The notes beneath the pieces are model-generated. The model saw only the letters and a list, made by a program, of their open reading frames with translations, was not told the DNA's origin and ran no database searches. Below, piece by piece: positions 24,969 through 40,600 of a stretch of 64,000 nucleotides of DNA (its first letter is position 1; each line of letters begins with the position of its first letter). This DNA comes from Brachionus plicatilis. Taxonomy: Eukaryota > Rotifera > Eurotatoria > Ploima > Brachionidae. The stretch lies in the NCBI GenBank assembly GCA_010279815.1, contig QEOQ01000694.1:1-64000 (forward strand), given 5' to 3'. The position numbers were made by a program, and so were the translations under genes.

Positions 24969-26153
24969 CTACATAAAATAAAAGAACTATTAGTAAAAAT
25001 TATTTTTCAACTTTAAGGTAAAAGAAAATAATTCAATTTTTCAAAAGCACTATAAACTTTTTTTTTAAGAATAAAAATTTAAAATTTTGATTTGAGATGA
25101 GATGAATAGTATGCATTATAAAGCTGCAAATAACTAAATTTTCATAATTTTGATTGTTGATTTTATAAGGTAATATTTGAAAACTGGATAATGATATTAA
25201 ATTTTTGGAAATGTTTGGGAGTCCTGGAAACAAATTATGATAATATTCATGTTTTTCAAAATACAACTTGAATTTTGATCGCGAATCCACCGAGAGGTCA
25301 GATTTGTTTTTGATCGAAAAATATACAATTAATTTGAATATTATAATTTTTGAAAAAAGGAAATTTTTAGTTACTTTTATTTAAAAAGAAAGATATGTCT
25401 ACAAATGTACCAACCTCATTAAAAAATTGACTAAACATAAAGAAATTTATTTTTTCAAACATGAGTAATTTTAAAAATTTTAGGAAGGCCGATGATTATC
25501 CTAAATATAAAAAGAAATTCTGCAATAGACTCTTTTAATACCGTGAATATTTGTTTTTTAACGACACACTAAAAGCACAAGAATTTGGTTTTGGTGCTTC
25601 GAAAAAATTGAATTTTTCAAGGCTTAAGATAGCAAAGTTTAAAATGATTAGCTTGTGAGAAGTTTTCAGTAATAAAAAAAAATATAATAATTTTAAATTA
25701 ATAAATATTTTACTTTTTTATTTAAGTTTAATATTGATTCAGCAATAAAAAAATGATTAATAAAAATTTTAATTAAATCTAGAGGCATGTTAGTCATAAT
25801 TTTTTTCAAATTAAAATTTTTAGTTTCTTTTTAGTTTCAGATTATTTGAAATATTTAATTTTTAAAATTTTACTATATTGTTTTTTAAGAAATTCAAAAA
25901 AAATTCAAATTTTGCATTATTTTAACAAATTAAAATAAATATTCAAATTCAAAATTTAATTAAAAATTTAATGATTTATCTTATAAAAATATGATTTTTT
26001 TCTAAAAAGAACTTGAAAAATTCAATCAATAATTCAAAATTTTAAAACCAATCTTCTTATTTTTAGCAGACAAAAATTTTTTGAACATAAATTTATTTAA
26101 ATTATTATTTCTAAATTTAATTTCTCAAATTATAAAAAAAAAACTATATCATA
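24969..26153. other. AT-rich spacer with a solo MITE end
   Basis: About 1.2 kb between the divergent band-7 and SR-rich genes, presumably with both promoters. It includes one arm of the CCGTAAATATTTG MITE family (from 25541). The open frame at 25033-25290 (-) is not supported. Confidence 0.5.
25541..25625 (+). mobile_element. Solo end of CCGTRAATATTTG MITE family
   Basis: After a TA dinucleotide, CCGTGAATATTTGTTTTTTA then ACTAAAAGCACAAGAATTTG and GGTGCTTCGAAAAA match the terminal repeats of the complete element at 52908-53146. No opposite arm follows, so this is a truncated copy. Confidence 0.75.
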
Positions 26154-26746
26154 ATGCCTCGAAGACGGTCATCATCTCGTTCTTCTGAGTCTTCAGTTGA
26201 AATATTAAATAAACGATCAAATAACATATCTGGAGATCGATCCAGATCTTCTTCATCTTCGTCTAGAGAATCTTACAAAAAATCAAAAAAATCAAGCTAT
26301 AGATCAAAAAAATCTCGGTCACGTTCTCCAAGATACACTGGACCAAAAAATAAAATTTCGGAATTGGATGAAGAAAGAACAAAAAATTTTGATTTTACTG
26401 ACGAAGTAAATGGTAAAATTATAATGTTTTTATTTCAATATTATTTTTTTATATAATTATATTTTTTTTGTTAGAACTTCATAGTAATGAGAAACTAAGA
26501 CAAAAGTCCATAAACAAACTGGAAGAATTTGGTGGTTTTAAACCACAGTCTTTTAAATCTTCAAGATCTGATAAAAAAAGAAATGAGCCATCAAAATTCA
26601 AATCAAGTTCGTCAAACGATAACGCAATTTTTGGCACTTCGACAAATTTTACTGAAGAAATAACTAGGAATGCAGATTTACTACTCAATCCGAATATAGT
26701 AACTTCAAGTAATAAATCCATAATGAGTGATCTTGTAACTTTTTAA
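26154..26746 (+). CDS. Serine/arginine-rich protein, unrecognised
   Basis: Exons 26154-26412 and 26475-26746 (62-bp intron, phase-consistent) encode 176 residues. The N-terminal third is an RS-like domain (MPRRRSSSRSSESS, SRSSSSSSRESYKKS, SRSRSPRYTGPK), followed by an acidic/basic stretch (ISELDEERTKNFDFTDEVN), a charged helix (NEKLRQKSINKLEEFGGF), then Ser/Lys-rich sequence and a hydrophobic-polar tail. RS domains usually mark splicing or mRNA-processing factors, so nuclear localisation is likely. I do not recognise the family. Confidence 0.68.
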
Positions 26747-27637
26747 TAAAAAATATTCAAAATTAAAAATAAATTGTTTTTCTTAAGTTTTTTGAGGACT
26801 CAAAAATTAGACAGAACCGATGGAAACTGAAGGTATTAGAAATTCTTGAATCAGGATAAAAAATTTGTAAAATCATTTTTCAGATATTAATTTGATTATT
26901 TTAAATAAATTCAAATTCTAAAACAGCTAATTCTATATTTAAATGTGTAAAAAAAATTTACTTTAATAAAAATTATTGAAAAAATTGTCTCTGACTAGAA
27001 TAAAAATAGTTATTTATCTAAAATTTTCTTAGTACCCAAATATTAAACTTGAAAAATAATATCTGATTTAATGTCAACAATTTTTTAAATTTAATTTTAA
27101 TATTATTAAAATATGTCATCTCATAACAGAATTTCTCAGTGATCTTAAATGTGAAATTTATTTTATTTTTGAGGAAAGAGGAAGACTGCGCAGTTATACT
27201 TTTAAATAAATTTAAATTCTTTACCACATTGAATTTTATTAATTTTGGAATTAAATTTAGTATTTTTTTCAAGCATCAATTATTATAAAATAATTTTTTA
27301 TTTACAATGAAATTTTTTCAAGTTTTTAAAATTTTTTAGATTTTAAACTTCGAGTTAGCCAAATTGCAAAAAAAACATCCCACTATACAAACATCAGATC
27401 TAAAACTAAAAATTATATCAATTATGAATTCGAATTTTTTTATTTTAAATTTTAATATTTTTTTAGACTTAACTTTTACGGAACTACTGATTCTGGAAGC
27501 TATCCAAAATATTTTTTGCTAACCTGACATATTTATGCTGTTTCCAAGTGAAAACAAATTTATTGATTTTTAGCTTTATTTCCCCATGTAACAACATTTT
27601 TCATTTCAAGTCAATTTTTTATTAAACATTAGGCAAG
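26747..27637. other. AT-rich spacer, nothing recognised
   Basis: About 0.9 kb between the SR-rich gene and HECTD2, both on the plus strand. It should include the upstream 3' UTR and HECTD2 promoter/5' UTR. No convincing coding frames. Confidence 0.45.
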
Positions 27638-31500
<3,863 letters not shown>

Positions 31501-32734
31501 ATTTCTTAGAGTTTTTTAAATTTTAATTTGAAATTAATTTAGATCATTAAGAAAAAGATAAAATCTGTAAAGTTCGAGTATTTATTGTAAAGTGTTTAGA
31601 TATCTAGCAGAAATATCAAAGTAAAATATAATGAATTTGTTAAGTCATGGCTTTTTTATAAAACTGGTTTTTGAGTTAAAATATAAATCTTATTGTAAAA
31701 CAATATGGCATTAAAATCTCAATTAAATTTTGTTTTTTAAATAGTTTTGATAAAATGATTACTTTGTCTTGTTTTATTATTTATTCTATAATTAGAAAGT
31801 TTCAATTATTAAAACTCTCAATTTCGAATATGAAAATTTAATCACATTTTTGTATTCTTTATTATTTAAAAACTAAAATTCTGAATAAAATTTTATTTAT
31901 TTTTTATTTATTATTTTCAATTCGATGCTTTTTTTTTGTGAAAAAAAAATTTAATACATAAGAGAAACAAACAATCTTATTTAATTTTTTTAAAGATTTT
32001 CATTAGTCTGCATTGATGGTTTTAAATGAGTATAAAAATCAAAAATGAAATCGAAATAGATTTTTGAAATCAAATAAAATATCAAAAAGAGTCTTTATTT
32101 TTTAATTAACATTTTTCACTCAATGCTGCTATGATACGTGCTTCTAGGGTAAAATTACGTAATTTGAAGTTAATTTACGCAATTTTTCGAAAATTTTACG
32201 ATTTTTACATAAAAATTGACAAAACCAAAAAGGGCTACAAAAAGATCATTTTTTGCGTTTTTTAAAAAATTTTCCAAAAAACAATAAAAAAAATTATTTT
32301 GACCATTCGTAGCATCAAAAAATAATTTACCAGATTTTGTGTAAAAAATAGTAAAAAAAGTGAAAGTTTTTTTATTTCTTTTATTTCAACATATTTCAAG
32401 ATTAATTCTTTGAATTAAAAATTTAAATAGTTGTATCAACTGACTTAGTCTGCTTAACTCTTCAGATTTATTGGGGTTCTTATTGCAAATTTTTTGCACA
32501 ACATAAGCAGACCTTGAATAATAATGCAACTACTAATTGCAACTACTTGAAACGTAATTGCACTACGTTTCAAAAAAAATTTCATTTGTGAAAGAATTAC
32601 TTAAGCAGCTCTTTCACATAATTGGTGCGGAGCTTTTGATCTACTTTCAACGGTCTTAACCCTTATCGGTCGAATAAATAAAAAGTAACGTTGATCAAAA
32701 ATATTTAATATTAAACATGTAATATTTAACTACG

Positions 32735-32779
32735 TTAAGGACTAGAATGGGTTAAATTTTGACCCATTTCAGTCGTTAA
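32735..32779. repeat. TTAA-flanked foldback
   Basis: TTAA at 32735-32738 and 32776-32779 bracket 37 bp whose arms GACTAGAATGGGT and GACCCATTTCAGTC are imperfect inverted repeats. The end CTAGAA resembles the ends of the MITE at 9552-10156, so this may be a minimal relic of a related family. Confidence 0.5.
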
Positions 32780-33920
32780 GTTAATATTGTGTCATTTTAA
32801 AATTTAGAATTATCGAACAGATTTTCTTAAATCTTCAACCAAATAAGGTTCAATGTTTTTTGACTTTTAAATAGGAAAATAAAAATATTAATCAAAAGGA
32901 TTCGGAATCTTATCACTTTTTTTTTAATTCTGCATCACCAATCCTTCTTTATTTTACAAAAAAAAAAATCATTCTATATTTTGTTTAAATTTTAAATGAA
33001 ACAGTTTGATGTATCGGTTCAAATTGAATAAAATTTCTTTATGGAAGAATATTTAGCATCTTTCATAACGTAAAATTAAAGAATGAAAAATAAGCTTTTC
33101 CTTTAAATCAGATTTTTTTCCTAAAATGAGTTAAAAATCTTGATGAATCTTTGAAAGTTTATTCCGTATATTTAATTTTAAACTTTTATTATGGCAAATT
33201 TAATTAAAAATAAATGAAGTTTTTCGCATAGGCTGATTTTAAAATTTAAATAAGATATAAAAAATAAACATTCAAAACTTATATTTTATTTATTGCACCT
33301 TCATAAAAAAAAAAACATTTAACATTATTCAAAATATCTCTTTCCCCTTTAAAATCTGTGCCATAATAGCTGACATTTCATTTTTCAAAAATAAAATGTC
33401 AAATTTTTTATGCCTTTAATCTTTTTTGAGTTAAGTAAGGGATTTATTAGGGAAAGACTCAATTATTTACTTTCAATAGGTTTTAGCCTGATGAAAGAAT
33501 AGGACCCGTTTTTTAAAATAGGAATTTTTCAAATAAACCACTCTATTGTAAAATTTCAACCTTTGTATTTCTTCCTTATTTCCTGAACTTATTAGATATT
33601 TTAATTTATCTTTTAAATTATTTTAATTATATTTTATTTTCTAATGTAAAGAAGCTTTAACTCGACACAAATAAACAATTTTTCTCAGAATTCAGTATTT
33701 TTGTCAAATATGACAGTTGTAAAAGACAATAATTTTTTTTCAAATAAAATATTATTTTTATTCAATAAAACAATATATTTTCCAAAATTACTTAATAAAT
33801 ATAAAAAAAATTTTTTATTTGAATTACTTTATTTGCAAAATAGAAAAAATTTTGGCGTAAAAAATGACTAACAAAGCGATTTAAATTATTTTACATTGAC
33901 GAAGAAAAATTAATGATCAA

Positions 33921-33975
33921 GAATTATTATTATTATTATTATTATTTATTCAAAAATTCCACCTTTCGGTGATGA
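33921..33975 (-). repeat. Hairpin plus (AAT)n retroelement tail, copy 1
   Basis: Read on the minus strand: CATCACCGAAAGGTGGAA, then an A-rich linker, AATAAAT and (AAT)8. The hairpin CACC/GGTG followed by an A/T microsatellite is shared with copies at ~47889 and ~48245, the typical layout of non-LTR retroelement or SINE 3' ends. Confidence 0.55.
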
Positions 33976-34697
33976 GAGAAAAAAAGAAAAAAAAAAAAAA
34001 GAAAAAGAGTAAAAAAGAATAAAACGAGATTAAGATCTCTGAATTTTTTAACTGTATCAAAACCATCAAGAATTATAAGCCTTAAAATTATTATTTCTTC
34101 TTTATTAATTTTGAAAATTTTTTTAAAAACAAAATTTATTTTACTCACTTTAATAACAATTTGCGATAAATTTTTTATGATTGTTCATAAATTAAATAGG
34201 CAGCTTGTATTTTCTTTTTCGTAGGACAAAAAAATCAGCACCATTGCAATCAAATGACATTAGTAAAACCATAATATAATTATAAATATATATTCAAAAA
34301 TTGGGGCCTCCTTGAAAATATCATACAAGTACTGCGTGTAAGCCGAAGCTACACGAAATACAATACTCTTTGTGTATATGTGCACATACTGACGATTTAG
34401 GCTATAAGCTAGTAAAATTTTTTACTCATTCGCATAGTTTAATAGCGAAAATATATGAAAATAATAATAATAAAAAATATCTATCCAGATCGTTCAAATA
34501 TTATTCGCCATCATCATCAACATTTAGTTATGAGAATTTTGTTTTTCTTTTGTTGTACTCTAAAAACTTGAATTTTTCCAAGGCCAAACTCATGCTATTT
34601 ACATACTCTAACTATTCACTTATTCGAATAGCACTATTTAATTTATTATTAATTAAACCAAGAATAGAATGATAGTTGAATTGGTAAATTGACACAG

Positions 34698-37600
34698 TCG
34701 AAATCAAAGTGGTATAAACTGGATTCTTTAATTCATAACAACAATTTACTTGAAACCAACTCGACTAAACCAACGGGCCATAGCTATTCAGACGCATCCA
34801 GACATCAAAAAGACAATTCCTTCGCACTCTTAAATTCAACTGATATCGAAAATAAGCCTGACGATTCAAATAGCTCCACTTCTAGTCTAATACTAACCAG
34901 AAATCGATCAAAAACAAACTCAATCAAGACCAAGGCCAATTGTCAAACTTCACAGCCGAAAAAAACCATATGTAATTTTGAGTTTGTTATCTTTTGCAAT
35001 TAATAAACAAATGGCTTCATTAAAAGATTAATTTTTTTACTACACTTTAGATTTTTAAGCCTTAAAATTATTTAAAAATTTAATCACTACTTGTTCAAAG
35101 ATTTTATGTTAAAAAACCTTCTGTCAAGAATATTTGAATAGCATTGGATTAAATTAAAGAAGAGGCAATATGATTATATCATACCGACATTAAATTTTAA
35201 AAAGGCTTAGTTGATACTAATCTAAAACCGAATGACAAATATTGAATATTGTCAGGTTTAAGAATAAAATTCAGTTAAATTTTTTTAAAGGATTTTCAAG
35301 CTTTTTTTTCACATTTTACAGGATACCACGATTATTTGGATATACCATTATTTGACAAATATAACACGTGTTATTTAAATTTTTTTCATTAGCACTGTTT
35401 TGTTCTGGTCAAGTTGAAACTCGATTTTTTTCCTTAATTTGAAATTCATTATGTATTTGTATAATTCAATACATTTTATTAAATGTCACCCCAAGGGGCA
35501 GAAGAGGCCATACCGATTTCACTGGGAGCGATTCAAACATATTCTACAAAATAATAGAAAAAAAATTTTAATAATTTTTTTTTTTACTATTTATTTTAAT
35601 GGTTTTTTTATCAAAAATCATTTTGATGAAACAGCGTTAAAATTTTTCTATTTTTTTTCGAAATGTAGTTACTTTCCTTCTAATTTTTATATATAAATAA
35701 AGATTAACCTTTATCGGGATAAATAAAAAAACAGAAGGAACAAAATTGATTCGATCTGAAAAGTGATATTGTCCCTTAATTAGATAGTATGAAATAATTG
35801 TCTTACTAGATTTTCGGATGAATTAGATACTCTCCTAATAATAAAATTAAAAAATAGAAATTAAGAAGGGTCTTTAAAATTTTTGATTTAAATTGATGCT
35901 TCCTCTTTTTGAAGCAATTCACTTAAAATTTTGCTTAATTTTTTTTCTTAAATTTATGTAAATCTTGGAAAATATTTTTTGGACGATTTTTAGTTTGAAA
36001 AATTTCAAAAATAATAAAAATTCTTCAATTTTGGCTTTTATAACAATTAAAGTAGAAGATCGAAATTTTACCATTTTTACGTTAATTGTTGTAAAAATGA
36101 CTGTTGTTTAAAAAAATATAATTTATTTTTGTAAAATTGAGCTATTTCTTGTAAAGCCTTTAGTTGGAAAATGTGAAGTAACAAAACAAAAGCTTTAAAA
36201 GTGATTGCGTTAAATTTAATAATAGTATATCTAAAGAGAACTTGAGGGAAAAGGCTATATTTTCTCAAAAGACCAAATGGTGCATCACTAATTTAAGCGA
36301 ACATCATTTCAACTAATATCAACAGGGAAATAGTGAAAATTCTTAAACAATAAGCTTTAAAATTCTTTATTTATTAAGTTTTTAATTAAAAAAAAAATAT
36401 ATACAATTAGATTATTAACAAAAAATTAAATTATTTTATCATCAAGATATTTTTATTTTTAGTTAGCTATTTAGTCGAGAGACAACAGCAGGTACAAGTT
36501 TCGCAAACGCAACCGACAACTGATCTTAATTTTAATCAAGAGGCCAAGCAAAAAGCCAAAGAATCAGAAACTGGTGTAAAGAAAAATTCATCCCGGAACA
36601 AATCACGTCAACGTTTATCTAATCAACCGACCGAATCATCAGTAGCATCGTCTTCGTCCTCACAAACAAAACCCAATTCATCAAACATCGTCCAATACTT
36701 GTCTAATCTTTACGAAAATAACAACAAAGAAAAACTCGAGCAAATTTTTTCTACAAATTCACTATTCAACACATCTCAATCGTTATTGACTAAATTGGAT
36801 TTAAAAGTTCTCTTACAACCAGCTATTTTCGAGTCGTTGCCACGTCAATCTCAGCTTAAACTTATTAAGCTTTTGCCTGAATGCGACAGACTATTTGACT
36901 CGCATGGTTCTTTCAAGTGAGTTTTTTTTTATTTTTGACCATTATTAAAATGGTTGTTATAGCAACCAATTAAGAAGTCAAGCGTCCAAAAATGTAATTT
37001 TAAAATTTGTTTTTAAATATTTATCATTTTGCATTGAAAACCTTAAAAATATTTTAATTAAAATTTAAAAAACTACGTCCCAGAAAAAAAAATGATTTCA
37101 AATGATTTATGTCAAAAACAATGTGTTTTTCATGAAGAAATAAATTTTGAGCTAAATGGATGAGAATGAAATTAATAGGGAATTCATCAATTTTTTTTCA
37201 AAATAAGAAAATTTTTTTGAGACCAAAAAATTTATTATATTATTAGTTAAGAAATTTCGAGGTTTAAATGCTTTTAAAATTTTTCATCGAAGACGGTAAA
37301 AAATCTTTTAATCAGATAATGGTTTTTCACACTAGAAAAATTAAAAAAAAAAATCTATTTGGCGTTCACGTTTTTTGTAATTTTTCATCACCATTCAAAA
37401 GACATTAATCGTTGAGAATTTTCCTACAAATTTTCCAGTACAAAATTTAAATTATTAACAAAAATTTGGATTTTGGATCATTTATATTTCTGTAAGTCGT
37501 GAAACTTAAAACAATCACTGTTTCATTTAATCGTCCACTCATAAGAAAAAATTAAAAGAAAATTTCCAATAAATTGATTATTTTTTATTAAACTATGCTG

Positions 37601-40600
37601 ATTCAAAATTGAAAATTAATTTTTTTATAATTCTTTATTAAAAATTACTTTTAATATTTAAACCTATGGAACATTTAAATTAATCAAAAAATATTTACAA
37701 TTGGAAAAGATTCTGAGCACATAAAAAAGACGTCTCAAAATATTTTATTCAGTAATTTATATTACCTTAAGAATTAAAATCAATTTTTGATTTATTTTTA
37801 TACAAACGTATTTTCTTTCATGTTATTTAACTTTTAAATTTTATATTGCTTTTGGCAAATTTAACTATTAAGAGAAAGAGTTTAATTTTTGTAAATTTCG
37901 CATGGTTTCTTTGAAAATTCACATTCACATCTCCAGGAAATAAAAGATAAATACAGAAAAAAATTCTTGCAACGCAAGTTAAAAGATTTTAAAGAGATGG
38001 CAGTAATTAAAAAATGGTCAAAATTTTATATGTAGTTTTTATAATTAAAGAATGTTTTTTTTAATAGTTTCAAAGTTTTTTTTAATAAATGTCTGAAGAG
38101 ATGTTAGAGCGAATTTGATTGTTGCAGAAAAAGACTTATATATAGAAATCTGACTCAAAAATAATTATGCTTTAATTAAAATTTAAAAATTAACTTCAAT
38201 TAAAATGAATATTTTAAATCCATTTTTCTTTAATTTATATAAATACCAAGTTGTAGGATTTAAATTGTAATTTAACAATTGAATTTTAATTTCATATAAA
38301 AATATTTATATCTTTACCAAACTAAAATTTAAAGTCTAAGTTAGTCTAAAGAAAGTTTAAGCACGTCTAATTTGGACATTGAAAATTGATATTAATTAAG
38401 TATCTAGCTTAAAGCATTTAGTACAATTATAATTATTATTATTATAACTCAGACTTTTAGAGTACAATAAAATAAAATAAACTCAGAAACAATTGAATTT
38501 AATTTTATGAAATTTACTTGATCTCAACAAACATTGCCAAATTTATTCAATTAATGAAATAAATTTTTTGCCATAAAAAATTAGACTTGGTGGTAAATTA
38601 TTGTTTTCATATCTTTTGTTTTTTTAATTTGAGTGTTTTTTTTTAAGAAAATTGGGAAATAGTTCAAAATGTTTAAATTTAAGCAAAATTCAAATTAAAC
38701 AAGACGCTTGACGCTATTATTTAATTAAAAAAATAAAAAATTTATTCTAAAGACTTGGCATTGGTGCACTCAATAATGAATTTATAAAAAAGTGTTGTAT
38801 TGAATGGCAGCAAAAATTATCCAAAGGCTATTTTGGTAAGTTTCATTAAATATTTCTTAAATATCTAGAAAGACCGCCTTCATTTTTTATTTGTTATTAG
38901 GATTGTCGAGGAAATATTTTTTTTATTAATATTTTGTTTTTGTTTAAAGATAAAAAAAATTGTTTACATTCGTTTAAAAAAATTCTCAATTATTTTCATT
39001 TAAAATAATTTTTCTAAAAATTTTGATTATGACAGCTTAATCATAATAAATTTTTTTTTTTTAAATATAATTAGGGGTGATCCCCAGGTTCGTCCGAATG
39101 GCTTACGCCTTCGTTTAAACCCAATTATTGCAAAAAAAATGGTAAAAATAAAATAGAGTTTTTTAATCATAATAAATCATTGAGATTAAATGGATAATCA
39201 TCGTGAATTTTTAAATTATATCCTTTATGAAAAAATTAGGTAAAAATTATTAAAAATGGACGTTTAGATCTCGATGATTAGATTTTGAAATTCATAATTT
39301 TAATGATTAAGTTACTTTTTAGAAAATAAAGTTTAAAAATTTAAAAAAAGTCAAATACTTAAAAGTGGCTTATCTTTGTCTTTTCTAGAACTACAGACTT
39401 TAATGAAAAAATGCATCATAACTAATTGCTACAACGATGATAAACATATTGGAAGATCAGAACCTGAAATAAATCCTCTATAAAAATTATAATTATTATT
39501 TCGAAGACATTAAATTTTTTTAACCAAAACTCAACTTTTTTTTGTCTAAATTAACATTTTTGATATTTCACGAATACTCACAATGCCTATTTTTGGAATT
39601 TTTTAATTAATTATCTCACAAACTTTAAATTCAGAAAAGCATAACTAAGAACCATTCATTTATTGTCAATTAAACCATAAAAATCTTGTACGTTTCCTAT
39701 ACACACTGCATCTAAATAAATGGTTAACTATTTAAACGTAATTATCATGTATTTTATGCAGTTTTCTCGATATCAAACAATTAGGTAACTTCATGTTAAC
39801 TTAAACAAACATTTTAGAATATAAATTAATTTAGTTATAAAAAATAAATCTTGTGAATTAATTTAATTATGAAAAATTAAAGTGATAATTTAACTAACCA
39901 CAAAATTAACCAAAATTTGACTAACTGATACAAAAGTCAGAAAATTGATCAGATTCTGTAAGAAGTTCCATAAAATGTTTGATAATAAAAAAAAACGACC
40001 AAATGCAAGCACAAAATACAGCTTTTATCTTTTAGACAAAAGTTTTTTCAAATTTATTTATTAAATCAGAAATTTTGATGAATAATTAATTTTAAAGATG
40101 CACGCAAAGTTTTAATATTTTTTTATCATAACTACTTTGCAACTATTGATGACTACGTTCAATCTAGTAAATAAATTTAAAAAAATATTTAATATATTTT
40201 AGTAAATTATTTGGATCTTAAAATAAATTAAATCGAAATTTAAATAATTTATAAACTTTAAGCAAAATATGACGAATAAAACTTTTAGAGTTTTAAACAT
40301 ACCAAATAACTTTCATTATTAAATAAGAATAATTTGAGCGATTCTTGCTTAAAAAATTGTATTTAATATATCTTATTTTTTTTAATTAAACATTATGTAA
40401 AATAAAAAATTGTTTTTAGCGAATTCACGTTAAGTATCGCAAAAATCAAAATTTACTTTTTATCAGCACTTACGATAACATTTTTATTAAAAAGAGCAGT
40501 CTTTTATTTTAAATTTTTGCAAGTCTGTAATTAAGTAATGACAATACAAATTAATGTACATGAAAAAACAAAAATTTTTGATTTATTTAAAACAATTTCA

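Larger units (their letters stand above)
31501..34697. other. AT-rich spacer or Asx upstream intron, with foldbacks
   Basis: About 3.2 kb. The N-terminal HARE-HTH exons expected for Asx are not found here; they may be short or divergent. It contains a TTAA-flanked foldback (32735-32779), two perfect-stem hairpins near 32555-32620 and a hairpin-plus-(ATT)n retroelement tail (~33921-33975). Confidence 0.45.

Noticed and set aside
35439..35696. Open frame with CHPKGQKRPYRFHW
   Set aside because: A small GC-richer patch within an Asx intron; the rest is low-complexity and no phase-consistent splice fits.
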